Below are positions 41,550 through 50,633 of a stretch of DNA of 64,000 bases, in pieces (position 1 is the first letter of the stretch; every line of letters starts with the position of its first letter). The stretch spans positions 248,001-312,000 of the forward strand of contig NZ_BGZH01000002.1 of NCBI RefSeq assembly GCF_009617755.1, read 5' to 3'. The translations under genes were made by a program, and so were the position numbers. A model generated the notes under the pieces. The model searched no databases, had not been told where the DNA came from, and worked only from the letters and a program-made list of their open reading frames with translations. The stretch comes from Marinobacter salsuginis. GTDB lineage: Bacteria > Pseudomonadota > Gammaproteobacteria > Pseudomonadales > Oleiphilaceae.

Positions 41550-42653
41550 CTACCTCGCAATCACTTTATAGACTGGTCGCAGCTTGGGAATCTGCTTGAG
41601 AACCACCTGAATCACGGTCATCAAAGGCACTGCCAGAAGCACACCCACCGGCCCCCAGAGCCAGCCCCAGAAGAAGATCGAGACGAAGATGATCACCGGA
41701 TTGATCGCCATCCGAAAACCATGAATCCACGGTTCGATAAAGAACCCGACCAGCGTGGTCAGGCCGAGGAACCCCAGCGGCGCAATGGCCATCATCCAGA
41801 ATTCATCAAGGCTGATGGCAGAGACAATCGTCAACATGGAGATAGAGAGAATAACGCCCAGATAGGGAATAAACCGGGCAAGCCCGGCGACCAACCCCCA
41901 CACAGCTGGATCCGGCAGCCCGACGGCCCAGCAGATCAGGCCCGTTGTGGTGCCGACGGCCAGATTACTCAGGCCGAGAACGCCCAGGTACTGGGCAATC
42001 TGATGCTGGGAATCGTGAGTAATCCGAAGTACGGTTTTTCGCTGATCAATCGGGAGCTGACGGACAAAGTTCTTGATCAGACGATCTCCACTGACCAACA
42101 GGAAATAGGTCAATGCCAGTGCCAATGCCAGGCCGGCAATGCCGTTTCGAGCCTTGGTCATCAACTGGCTGCGCCAGGAGTCCGTTTGCAGAACCACCGC
42201 CGTTGGCTGTTGCTGTTCTGACTCTGAGAGCTCCTCCACCGACTTTTCAACTTGCTCTGCAGATTCGGTAACCCGGGCGATCTGGCGACTGATTTCACTT
42301 TCACCGACCAGCAAGCGCGAGATGCCCTGCGGGACCTCTTCCGCCCACTTCAGCGCCGGAGTCGCCACGGCCAAAGTTATGCCGACGATTCCGGCCAGTA
42401 CCAACAGGACCAGAACCAGGGAACTGATCATCCGGGGAATCCGCCACTTAACGTAAGCCTTCTTGACCAGAGGCGAGAGTAGCAGGCTTGTCATCACCGC
42501 GAGAATGATGGGCAGGACGATCTGGTGAGCGACGTACAGGGTGTACAGGATGCCCAGGCCGAATAGCCCGTAGATCGGCGTGGCAAGATCTGATGAAATC
42601 AGCGGGCGCTTGTTCTCGCCAACCGGTTCCCTATCTGTGGATTGGTCGTCCAT
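41550..42653 (-). CDS. AI-2E family (PerM-like) membrane transporter
   Basis: A 367-residue protein with about eight membrane segments: paired N-terminal helices (ILYTLYVAHQIVLPIILAVM and SLVLVLLVLAGIVGITLAVA), a soluble helical insert rich in Ser/Glu (residues about 120-150), and a C-terminal block ending FFIEPWIHGFRMAINPVIIF and FWGWLWGPVGVLLAVPL, the family hallmark. Members move AI-2 or ions; function here is not assigned. Confidence 0.88.
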   Translation of the reverse strand: MDDQSTDREPVGENKRPLISSDLATPIYGLFGLGILYTLYVAHQIVLPIILAVMTSLLLSPLVKKAYVKWRIPRMISSLVLVLLVLAGIVGITLAVATPALKWAEEVPQGISRLLVGESEISRQIARVTESAEQVEKSVEELSESEQQQPTAVVLQTDSWRSQLMTKARNGIAGLALALALTYFLLVSGDRLIKNFVRQLPIDQRKTVLRITHDSQHQIAQYLGVLGLSNLAVGTTTGLICWAVGLPDPAVWGLVAGLARFIPYLGVILSISMLTIVSAISLDEFWMMAIAPLGFLGLTTLVGFFIEPWIHGFRMAINPVIIFVSIFFWGWLWGPVGVLLAVPLMTVIQVVLKQIPKLRPVYKVIAR

Positions 42654-42673
42654 GGTGAAGCCTGTATACCGTG

Positions 42674-42705
42674 GAAAAAGGCTGGCCTGGTAAATCCAGG
42701 CCAGC
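42674..42705 (-). terminator. terminator after the DUF3592 gene
   Basis: GCTGGCCTGG (42681-42690), loop TAAAT, CCAGGCCAGC (42696-42705). On the minus strand it is followed by CTTTTTCC, a proper T tract. It separates the DUF3592 gene from the AI-2E gene. Confidence 0.85.
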
Positions 42706-42794
42706 GTTAAAGACGGTCAGTCTACATTCACCATTGACCGGGCGCACCCAAGAGAGAGTTACGTGAGGTTCACATGAGTCGTATTTCAGCGCGA

Positions 42795-43493
42795 TTAGCT
42801 CGCCATCTTTGGCAAAAAGGAGGTATCCACCCAGTACCGCTTGGGGTTCGTGGGGTTGATGTAAACGGGAATTGACTCGCTCTGGATATGGTCGGAGGGA
42901 TCGAACCAGAGGTTGCCACTCCTGAAGACATGGACATCGGAAGTGACTGGATTTTGCCACTGGCAGACGATCTGATAGGGGCTCTTGCCGTTCATGACGA
43001 TCATCTGGTTCTTTTCGACACCCTGAAACATACCCTGAACCCGTTGCCCGGTTTTGCGAAGTTTGGCAGCCCCACTGTTCCTGACAGCCGGCACAACAAA
43101 CATACCGGCTCCAACCGTAAAGAAAACGCCGCCCAAACCACCGACGATCAGGGTTACTCCCCACAGCGAAAAGAAACCGTCGATTCTTGCAGACTCAGCA
43201 TTGCCGGGCATGAACAACACACGAACCGTCTCTCCGCGACTATAACTCGGAGGGTTGCTCCCGCTGGATGAGAGGAACTCTGTGAGCCTGCCTTTTTCGT
43301 CTTCAAAACGGACGAGAGGATAGTAGGCATTGGAATCGCTGGATCGTGATCGAATCAGGTCGGTTACAACACCCCGCTTGGCTGTTGCGGTTTCAAGAAA
43401 GGTTGAAGTGCTCTGGAAAGAGAAAAAGGCGCCGACAAGCATGCCGACACCCACGAGTGCAAAAATCACCCGCAGCGTATTGAAGGTTTTCAT
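42795..43493 (-). CDS. DUF3592 membrane protein
   Basis: A 232-residue protein with membrane helices at about residues 7-25 and 111-134. The segment between them (YYPLVRFEDEKGRLTEF, YSRGETVRVLFMPGNAESARI) and the closing YINPTNPKRYWVD match the DUF3592 pattern. DUF3592 genes often lie near toxin and secretion loci, but no function is established. It is the next minus-strand gene beyond the T6SS effector, with the FGE-like gene in between on the other strand. Confidence 0.75.
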   Translation of the reverse strand: MKTFNTLRVIFALVGVGMLVGAFFSFQSTSTFLETATAKRGVVTDLIRSRSSDSNAYYPLVRFEDEKGRLTEFLSSSGSNPPSYSRGETVRVLFMPGNAESARIDGFFSLWGVTLIVGGLGGVFFTVGAGMFVVPAVRNSGAAKLRKTGQRVQGMFQGVEKNQMIVMNGKSPYQIVCQWQNPVTSDVHVFRSGNLWFDPSDHIQSESIPVYINPTNPKRYWVDTSFLPKMAS

Positions 43494-43705
43494 ATCAGTT
43501 CCTTTGAAGTTTGCTTCCTTATTTCGAAAACACCCTGTTTTCGAGCGTCGAAATTATACTTGATTCAACAGGGCTTGGAAGTCATGAGATAAGACGCGGT
43601 TCCGCCAATGGGCACAAACTGTCTCTCTGGTAATTCTGTTGCTTCAAGCAAGTTGATAGAATGCTGCTAACACATGGAGTGTTAACCCCATTGCACGGAG
43701 CAAGC

Positions 43706-44557
43706 ATGCGTTACCTCGTTTTTTCTTTACTTGTTGTCACCTCTGCCCTTTCCGGATGCAGCCTCTATTACGAATCCCAGGCAAAAGACATGGTTCAGCG
43801 CCAGATGGACGCCATGGTTTTTGTCGAAGGTGGGGAGTTTATGATGGGGAATCCTGGGGGATGGGACGGAAGCAAAGACAGCTGGCCGCCGCATAAAGTA
43901 GTGCTGGACGATTTCTATATTCAAAAGTATGAGGTTACTCAGGGGGACTTTGAGCTGTTTATGGCGGTGACGGGGTATGAACACTCGAACAGTTCCTATG
44001 AAAGCCTTAAAGATCATTCTCCAGATCGCTTTCAATCAAGCTTCCCGGCAGTAGTTTCATGGAAAGATGCGTCGAATTTTTGCGAATGGCTTGGATCTCA
44101 GACTGGTAGAGCCGTTGAACTTCCGACAGAGGCACAGTGGGAATATGCAGCCCGAAGCGGTGGCAAACCGTTTCGCTATGCTACTGAGAACGGAGACGCG
44201 AAAGAAGGTGTAACAATGGCAGCACGCCCATCACAGTACAGACGACAGAAAAAATCACTTCCGCAGCCGCCAGGGAGCTACCCTCCAAACCTGCTTGGCC
44301 TGTACGACATGTCAGGGAATGCTGCGGAATGGGTGAGAGATTATTATCACGCCGATTATTATGAGCGTTCCCCCGTAAATAACCCTAAAGGACCCGAGAG
44401 CCCAATGATAGAAAGCTGGAGCAACGAGCCCTTCAGGGTTCTTCGAGGTGGTGACTTCAAAGATTTTTCTGGAAACACAACAGTTACAAGGCGCAAAGCT
44501 ATACAACGAGTAACCAATGAAACCACCGGTTTTCGTTGTTCCCTCGCCGATAATTAA
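43706..44557 (+). CDS. FGE/SUMF1-fold lipoprotein, candidate T6SS accessory or immunity protein
   Basis: A 283-residue lipoprotein with lipobox ALSGC (Cys18). The mature part is a sulfatase-modifying-factor fold: MVFVEGGEFMMGNP, YEVTQGDFELFM, ELPTEAQWEYAARSGG, LGLYDMSGNAAEWVRDYY, RVLRGGDF, GFRCSL. The paired copper-binding cysteines of true formylglycine-generating enzymes (LCHxSYC region) are missing: the region reads RGGDFKDFSGNTTVTRRK. So it is not a classic FGE. It is convergent with the LysM effector gene, overlapping it by four bases at the stop codons. A periplasmic binding or immunity role is plausible but not shown. Confidence 0.7.
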   Translation: MRYLVFSLLVVTSALSGCSLYYESQAKDMVQRQMDAMVFVEGGEFMMGNPGGWDGSKDSWPPHKVVLDDFYIQKYEVTQGDFELFMAVTGYEHSNSSYESLKDHSPDRFQSSFPAVVSWKDASNFCEWLGSQTGRAVELPTEAQWEYAARSGGKPFRYATENGDAKEGVTMAARPSQYRRQKKSLPQPPGSYPPNLLGLYDMSGNAAEWVRDYYHADYYERSPVNNPKGPESPMIESWSNEPFRVLRGGDFKDFSGNTTVTRRKAIQRVTNETTGFRCSLADN

Positions 44558-47235
44558 ACTATCGAATCAAGCCAATTCTCTGCTCTTTGCGCTTGAGACG
44601 ATTGGAACAATCGTCGCGGGAACAATTTGTAATAGTTGCTCATTAAGTCTTGAAGCGATCCCTTTCCTGATTCATTCCCGATTCTTTTTAGGACTTCGAT
44701 AAACTCTCGATGACTATGAATGGTTTCAAAGATCTCGATCATAGCTTGATTAGCGATTCTTTGATGGGGATCGTCGCCGCCCAATACGGGCCTGCTATCT
44801 TGATTCAACACCGTCAGTAACTGTGCTTTAGCAGAGGGCGTCAGTACCTCCAGACGATTATTTTTGAGCACACCCTCAGCAATCTTTCGAACCTCTCCAT
44901 CTGCTTGATAAAGCGACCGCCAGATTTCCGATAAGGTATCTGTCCCCTTGGCAACTATCGACGCAAAAGCTTCCTCACTGAAGGCAAACATGCTCAATAG
45001 GCGAGATAAACTTTCGAAAGCTTCCTCCGAAATCCAGTCCAAAAAACGAAAATCACTCACTTCTAAGGACCACCTAACGAACTTAACTAACTCCCAAATT
45101 TGTTCGCCATTCAGTTCTGCAGCAATACCGCCGCCCCCGCCAGGCCCTAAGACCAGCCTCCCCTTTACTGTCATGTACAACTGGCGATCCGCCAAGAACA
45201 CTTTAAAGTCAAACCCCGCACCGATCCCAGTTGATATCGCGAATTCGGGTTTAACCTCTAACAAGGATCGATAACTTTGGTCGACGTCACGCTGGCTTGG
45301 GCTCAATTCAGTGACTGGAATCTCCATTTCCTGATACGCAGCCTTCCACTTGACCCCAAAGCTGGCCTCATTGCTCAAGGTCGCTCCAGCAAAAGCTTCA
45401 CCATTGGTCTCTCCAGAGATACTAACGTCCCCAGGTGCGCTCGATAACTTCGCGTTTGCTGCGAGAGACAGACAGGCACCCGCGAACCCCTGAATCCGAT
45501 ATTCCGCGTCTGCCCTGAAGTATCCACAATGGAGCTTTATCGAATTTCCCTGATGATTTTCGTACTCGAGGAGCACCTTTGCTCCGGTCTCATCCGGCAG
45601 CCTGGCGGCAAAGGTCGCCTCACCCTGCAGGAGACTGTACGCTCCTTGCATTTGGGTACCAATATAGGCATGGCCCTTCTCGGGCTCGTAGTTGGCTTCC
45701 AGGCTGCACTGCGCGGCAAACCGGAACATCTGGGCTTCGGCACTTGCGGCGAAACGACCATCTTCGGTTGAAGCTTCTTTTTTAAGTAATTCAATTTCCA
45801 ACTGGTTAAAGAAGTTGTCCTCTTTGCTCTTCCACTCTGCAAACTTCACCTTGAGCGACCGGTCGTTCTTAAGGCCGTTTTTCGCCTCGTCCCAGGCTCG
45901 TTCAAAGTCGGAAGCACTCATCACTGCACGAACATCCGAAGTCTTGAGCGCCTTCCAGTTACCGCGCAATTGATTCAGAACCTCCTGGCGGGCGTAGCGA
46001 TAACCCGCGCCACCGGTATGCTTAAGTTCAACCAGTGGGCGAGACTTCATCGAGCCGGTGTTCGGCTTGGCGAGAACATCGACGGCCGAAGGCGGACTGG
46101 TTTCCACCAAACGCCTAAGGGTTTTCTCTATATCTACGATAAGATCCCGTCGTTCCTGCTGTTCGTTACGGTGCTTTTCGACTTCTTCATGGTGGATTAC
46201 GTTCCAAAGCCGGACGACCCAGGACACTCTCGCTGCATATTCGTTGACGTAATCCATGTAGGGAATCAGCTCATCATCGAGCTCGTTCAGTCGCTTCTTT
46301 TTGTCTACCAAAGACTGAAGATCAGCCTCAGCAATGAAATCCGGCCAACGCGTGTATTTCTTCAGCTCCTGGGTTTCATGTTTGAGCCTTTGCACTTGAT
46401 GGCTATCTGCGTCCTGATCGTTCTGAACCATCCGATACTGAAGCTCAGCCTCCAAAGCCGCCCTGAGGAACCTGAGCCTCTCGTCCATTTCATCCAGATC
46501 TTGCTTACTGGCTTCAGTTATTAGCTCGTGGGCCTCAACCTTTGCCTTCACTCCAGGCAGTGTCGCTTCCAGTTCGGCACAAAGCGTTGTGAAAACTCTT
46601 ACTGAGAGCAGATCTTTCCTTTCAGTTAGGTTGGCTTGGCTCGCGGGCAACAGAATCTGGCTTCGGATCTGGTTGATCTCATATTCAATCCGTTTTTCTC
46701 TACGGCGCTGATGCTCGAGTCGTTGTCGCTCTCGTTTCCAGCGGGCCTCGTAGTCATTGAGCAGCTCCTTTGCTGTAGAACTTTGCTCAGTTTCGGGGAG
46801 TGCCCCCAACTTTCGAAGGCTGCCCCAAGCCTTTTCGCGCGCAGCAGGTATATCCTCTTCAGGCCCCGCCTCGGCCCTTTTCAACTCAGCCAAAGGCTTG
46901 TTGAGAGTCTCAATCTCCCTATACAGATCCTGCAGCTGAGTGCGGCTAAGCGCATAAACCGTGTCCTCCTCACCAGTGACATGAACAAGCGCTTCGCACT
47001 CGATCGAGCACTGAGAGCACTCGAGATCATCTTTTGTATCATCGTTAGCCGACTGCGCTGCCGGAAGTACACCCCGATCAGCGGAGTTTTCAGGGACAGT
47101 TAGATTCCAGCCAGCCTCTATGTGGTTCACATCCTTGATAATCGGGTTCTCACTTTTGATCGCATCTAACGAGACTTGATATTTCGAAGCAATAGCTGAG
47201 AGTGTCTCTCCTGACTGAACTTCATGCTGTGGCAT
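44554..47235 (-). CDS. LysM-coiled-coil candidate T6SS effector
   Basis: An 893-residue protein read from the ATG at 47235 (GGAGGG upstream). Residues 4-47 form a LysM peptidoglycan-binding module (HEVQSGETLSAIASKYQV). A cysteine cluster ECSQCSIEC lies at 72-80. Residues about 95-380 are highly charged helices, probably coiled coil. Residues about 490-710 are rich in Ala/Gly beta-like repeats (GAYSLLQGEATFAARL, GEAFAGATLSNEASFG) ending in GPGGGGG, and 710-893 are helical. No catalytic motif or known toxin domain was recognised. It overlaps the DUF4123 adaptor gene by 14 bases, downstream of vgrG, which points to a T6SS-delivered effector. Confidence 0.7.
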   Translation of the reverse strand: MPQHEVQSGETLSAIASKYQVSLDAIKSENPIIKDVNHIEAGWNLTVPENSADRGVLPAAQSANDDTKDDLECSQCSIECEALVHVTGEEDTVYALSRTQLQDLYREIETLNKPLAELKRAEAGPEEDIPAAREKAWGSLRKLGALPETEQSSTAKELLNDYEARWKRERQRLEHQRRREKRIEYEINQIRSQILLPASQANLTERKDLLSVRVFTTLCAELEATLPGVKAKVEAHELITEASKQDLDEMDERLRFLRAALEAELQYRMVQNDQDADSHQVQRLKHETQELKKYTRWPDFIAEADLQSLVDKKKRLNELDDELIPYMDYVNEYAARVSWVVRLWNVIHHEEVEKHRNEQQERRDLIVDIEKTLRRLVETSPPSAVDVLAKPNTGSMKSRPLVELKHTGGAGYRYARQEVLNQLRGNWKALKTSDVRAVMSASDFERAWDEAKNGLKNDRSLKVKFAEWKSKEDNFFNQLEIELLKKEASTEDGRFAASAEAQMFRFAAQCSLEANYEPEKGHAYIGTQMQGAYSLLQGEATFAARLPDETGAKVLLEYENHQGNSIKLHCGYFRADAEYRIQGFAGACLSLAANAKLSSAPGDVSISGETNGEAFAGATLSNEASFGVKWKAAYQEMEIPVTELSPSQRDVDQSYRSLLEVKPEFAISTGIGAGFDFKVFLADRQLYMTVKGRLVLGPGGGGGIAAELNGEQIWELVKFVRWSLEVSDFRFLDWISEEAFESLSRLLSMFAFSEEAFASIVAKGTDTLSEIWRSLYQADGEVRKIAEGVLKNNRLEVLTPSAKAQLLTVLNQDSRPVLGGDDPHQRIANQAMIEIFETIHSHREFIEVLKRIGNESGKGSLQDLMSNYYKLFPRRLFQSSQAQRAENWLDSIV

Positions 47236-48097
47236 CCTTGCCCTCCAATATGCTCTCCATCGCATTCAAACGGTCCGCCGGCGTCATCTCCGACCTTCTA
47301 ATCACTTCCTGAACATCTGCCCTAGCAATCGGATCAGAGCCAATGCGGATGCAAAGTCTTAACCAACGCTCTTGTAAAGAAACAGTTTCAAAACCAAGTT
47401 TCGAGGCTCTCTGAAGCTGCTCCAAAACCCAGACTCTTCGGTCTCCGGTTTCAGGCAAATAATCCCGATAGACTTGCTCATAGACCATTGCACGATCAGC
47501 CGATCTGAAGGCCGGCAACTCGGAGAGTTCAGCCTGAACCAACGAAGGTTGTTCAGGGAGCTCTTCCTTTATGGCGTTGTCAGGCGACCGGTATCCATGC
47601 CAACCAGACCCGTTATGCCAGTAGATCGTCACACCGGAACTAATGATCTGTTTTTCTCGCCCTGCAAAAGCCGCCAGCAATGGACGAAAAGATCTTGGAT
47701 CGTAAAATCGAAAAAGGCGCTCATCTGACTTTCCAAGGGCTAGCAACCATCCCTGAGCCCAATTGAAGACACATGTCGAGCTTTCCGGCGAGTCAATGAC
47801 GATTCCCAGCGGCATAAAGCTCAATTTCTCTTTAAGCTTTTTATGAAATTGGGTGTCTCCATTGAACGCTAGGAGTATGGGTCCCTGATTCCATGAGGCC
47901 TGCCATCGGGTATTCTCCAGAAGGCTCCACCACTGAACCGAGCCGTGCTGATCAGCTTCGTAAAGAAACCTGAGGAAGCGATCGTCGACCGCAAGGTCAA
48001 TGATGGCAAAGTCCGCGCTGGAGGGTTCCTGGGCCAGCAAGTCCAGACTATCAAGCGTGCTGATGTAGTTTGCAGCGTCCATTCTCGTCAAACTCAC
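47222..48097 (-). CDS. DUF4123 T6SS adaptor (Tap/TEC family)
   Basis: A 291-residue adaptor. DFAIIDLAVDDRFLRFLYE, the SPESSTCVFNWAQGWLLALG region and FRFYDPRSFRPLLAAF are the DUF4123 core; the rest is a C-terminal effector-contact part. Such proteins load an effector on its VgrG. The gene overlaps vgrG at its start (up to 47 bases) and the effector at its end. The GTG at 48097 has a poor ribosome site, and MDAANYIS at 48082 is an alternative start. Confidence 0.88.
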   Translation of the reverse strand: MSLTRMDAANYISTLDSLDLLAQEPSSADFAIIDLAVDDRFLRFLYEADQHGSVQWWSLLENTRWQASWNQGPILLAFNGDTQFHKKLKEKLSFMPLGIVIDSPESSTCVFNWAQGWLLALGKSDERLFRFYDPRSFRPLLAAFAGREKQIISSGVTIYWHNGSGWHGYRSPDNAIKEELPEQPSLVQAELSELPAFRSADRAMVYEQVYRDYLPETGDRRVWVLEQLQRASKLGFETVSLQERWLRLCIRIGSDPIARADVQEVIRRSEMTPADRLNAMESILEGKDATA

Positions 48098-50165
48098 AAT
48101 CGGAAACGACTGGCGCTCCCTGGTTGGCTGATTCCTTCAGCAGTGTTGAGTGATCTGCCAGAACCTGCGGAGCACTCTTTCCTGTATCACGTTGGTCGGT
48201 TTCCTCTAGCTGCGCAGCGCCCGAACTTCCGTCTTGGCCAACAATGCCGGCAGGCAGCGCAGGGGCTTTATCTGCCACCCCACTTCCACTCCCTGGCCCA
48301 CCACCGGAATTCATTCGGACTGAGGGTCCGGACACCGTCACGCCACTGGGATCCAGCTTCAGAAAGCTGCCTCCAGCCTTGAGCGTGAGTTCGGCGCCTG
48401 CCTCAATTACCACTTTCATGCCCGCCTTGTGGTGGATCTCGGTGCCGGCTTCAACGAGCTGGTTTTTGCCCTGCTTGCTGTGAAGACTGCCACCGACCGA
48501 TAGGCTGTAATCGCTTCCGACCGATTCACGCTGTTCGCCATCGACCGTGCGGTGCTCATTGCCTTTCACGTGAGTGAAATCGTGGTTTTCGACCGTACGG
48601 TGACTGTCGTTCCGAATCACCTCCGTGCGGTTATTCTCGGTGAGCAGGTCCAGGTCTTTCTGGGCGTGAACGTAGATCTGTTCCTGGCCCGCCTCATCCT
48701 CAAACCGCAGTTCGTTGCTGCCCTCGCCTTTGTGGGTTTTGGTTTTAAGGGTGGTGCGGGTTTTGTGTTCCGGCAGCCCGTAGGGTGGCGTGTTGGAGAT
48801 GTGATGGGTTCGCCCGGTGATGATGGGCTGGTCCGGGTCGCCATCCAGGAAGGAGACAATCACTTCGTGGCCGATTCGTGGCAAGGCCATGAAGCCATAC
48901 TGCCCGCCGGCCCAGCCCTGACTGACTCGGAGCCAGGCGCTGCTGTGCTCATCATTCTTTGAATATCGATCCCAGGGAAAGCGCACTTTCACCCGACCAT
49001 ATTCGTCGCAGTGGATCTCCTCGCCTTCCGGGCCGGTAACAATCGCGATTTGCGGGCCGTCCATAAGAGGACGGTGGGCCCTCTGCGGTATCCAGGTCAG
49101 ATCGGCCGGTATTGCATTGAACTGGTTGTGGTAAGTGGTGGGTTCGCTGCCTCCCTCTTCTTCCAACGCCTGGGGCTGAGAACCAGTATGAGTAACTTCG
49201 GTTAGCAGCCATTCCCGGTTCAAGCCGGCGCTGTCATGTTCTTTCAGTTCAACCTTGGCGCCGACGCTGAAGTCCGGGCGATTGCTCTCACCGGATGCGG
49301 TACTGGCATCATTACGCAGAGACTGAAGTCTGGCTTCGGTAAACGGCTGGCCACTGACATCGGCCTTGAAGCGGCCGGGGTAATCGTAGTGCTGGTAGTC
49401 TTCCCGGTGCTTCAGGTCGCCGGAAGCATGCTGATGCATCAGACTATAGGCGGGATTCTTAAAGGTATAATCCTTCATGGCCACAGAGGCCACCCGCACC
49501 CGCTCTTCATATCGAAATCGGTACACGACCGGGCGCCTGCTGCTGCCGCCGGCTTTGGCGTTATATTCTGCCGGCTCAAGCTTCGGTGCATCGCCATGAT
49601 GGTCGGCGATTATAAGCGCCGGCTGTGTTTCTGCGTCCACGCTCCCGTGTTCATACCTGTAATGCCAACCCTCTTCAGCCGCAAGGCGTTCGAGGAAGGC
49701 CAGGTCGCTTTCTCGATGCTGAACACAATACTCCCGCTGCTCTGGAGTGCGTTTCAGATCGAAAACCGAGTCGATAATGCCGCGCTCTTCCAGCAAAGTT
49801 CGCGCGATGACCTCGGTACTTTGGGTCTGAAAGATCCGGCTATTGTGCATCAGGCCCAGGCGCCAGAGCGGCGGCTGGATGATTAGTTCATAGCGGGTTC
49901 GCCGATGACCGGCATCGCCCCGAACGAATTCGTTGACCACACCGGTGAAGCGCCTGAGCGGCTCGCCATCCTGCCAGACCACAAGATCCACCGGTTGCTC
50001 AAGAATTTCCGCGGCCTGAATTGACGGATCGGTGCTGGCCAGCTCAAGCCGACCGTAAAAAACCTCGGACAGGCGTTCGGTCAGGGTAAAGCCAACAAGT
50101 GAAAAAATATCAGAGGGGAGACCGCCAACACGGACGGTGAACTGCAATCCATTTGCCTGGGGCAT
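48051..50165 (-). CDS. vgrG: T6SS spike protein VgrG
   Basis: A 704-residue VgrG. Residues about 1-350 are the gp27-like trimer base, 375-455 the gp5 OB-fold (GEEIHCDEYGRVKVRFPWDR, GHEVIVSFLDGDPDQPIITG), and 475-620 the beta-helix needle with repeated NHDFTHVKGNEHRTVDGEQR-type units. A low-complexity extension (620-704) ends in CEFDENGRCKLHQHA. There is no added catalytic domain, so the cargo is the neighbouring protein. No tss/tsh machinery genes are in the window: this is an orphan vgrG island. Confidence 0.95.
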   Translation of the reverse strand: MPQANGLQFTVRVGGLPSDIFSLVGFTLTERLSEVFYGRLELASTDPSIQAAEILEQPVDLVVWQDGEPLRRFTGVVNEFVRGDAGHRRTRYELIIQPPLWRLGLMHNSRIFQTQSTEVIARTLLEERGIIDSVFDLKRTPEQREYCVQHRESDLAFLERLAAEEGWHYRYEHGSVDAETQPALIIADHHGDAPKLEPAEYNAKAGGSSRRPVVYRFRYEERVRVASVAMKDYTFKNPAYSLMHQHASGDLKHREDYQHYDYPGRFKADVSGQPFTEARLQSLRNDASTASGESNRPDFSVGAKVELKEHDSAGLNREWLLTEVTHTGSQPQALEEEGGSEPTTYHNQFNAIPADLTWIPQRAHRPLMDGPQIAIVTGPEGEEIHCDEYGRVKVRFPWDRYSKNDEHSSAWLRVSQGWAGGQYGFMALPRIGHEVIVSFLDGDPDQPIITGRTHHISNTPPYGLPEHKTRTTLKTKTHKGEGSNELRFEDEAGQEQIYVHAQKDLDLLTENNRTEVIRNDSHRTVENHDFTHVKGNEHRTVDGEQRESVGSDYSLSVGGSLHSKQGKNQLVEAGTEIHHKAGMKVVIEAGAELTLKAGGSFLKLDPSGVTVSGPSVRMNSGGGPGSGSGVADKAPALPAGIVGQDGSSGAAQLEETDQRDTGKSAPQVLADHSTLLKESANQGAPVVSDCEFDENGRCKLHQHA

Positions 50166-50297
50166 GTCTTCAATCCTTTGAAGTCATCAATCCGGATGAT
50201 TCTGCTACAGAAACTGCACTATCCCTGGCAGCTCTTCCATCGTAGCGGGTGAAACATTAACAGCGTATTCGCGGTTATTCAACGAAAAGACCAAACG

Positions 50298-50630
50298 TTA
50301 CTTACTCGCCTCCTGAAGCGAACGATACCATTCGGCGTAAGGCGTGTTCTCGATCTTGCATTGGGTGTAGTCCGGTTCGCCATCAGACCACCAAACCGGC
50401 CCGCGCTCACCCAGGGCGCGCTTGGCCTGATCCACCTGTTGCCGAGCCTCACGCTCCTGACTCTCATCGCGGGACGCTCTCGCATCGCGCACCTTCCGGC
50501 GAGCAGACATCAGGCGCTTGACCTGGTCCCGATACACCTGCTCCGGAAGATCGGGATTCGAACAACGCCACAGGCGCCCCTTTACCACAAGGTAGCGCCC
50601 GTCCGGCGTTTTGATCGTGTCCTTACCCAA
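50298..50630 (-). CDS. conserved small protein of unknown function
   Basis: A 110-residue charged cytoplasmic protein: KTPDGRYLVVKGRLWRCSNP, then a long helix (RQVKRLMSARRKV region to QVDQAKRALGERGP) and WWSDGEPDYTQCKIENTPYAEWY. I recognise this as a widely conserved uncharacterised type but know no role. It ends 132 bases before the vgrG start and lies 3 bases after mmsB. Co-transcription with mmsB is likely; a link to T6SS is not indicated. Confidence 0.75.
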   Translation of the reverse strand: MGKDTIKTPDGRYLVVKGRLWRCSNPDLPEQVYRDQVKRLMSARRKVRDARASRDESQEREARQQVDQAKRALGERGPVWWSDGEPDYTQCKIENTPYAEWYRSLQEASK

Positions 50631-50633
50631 TCT

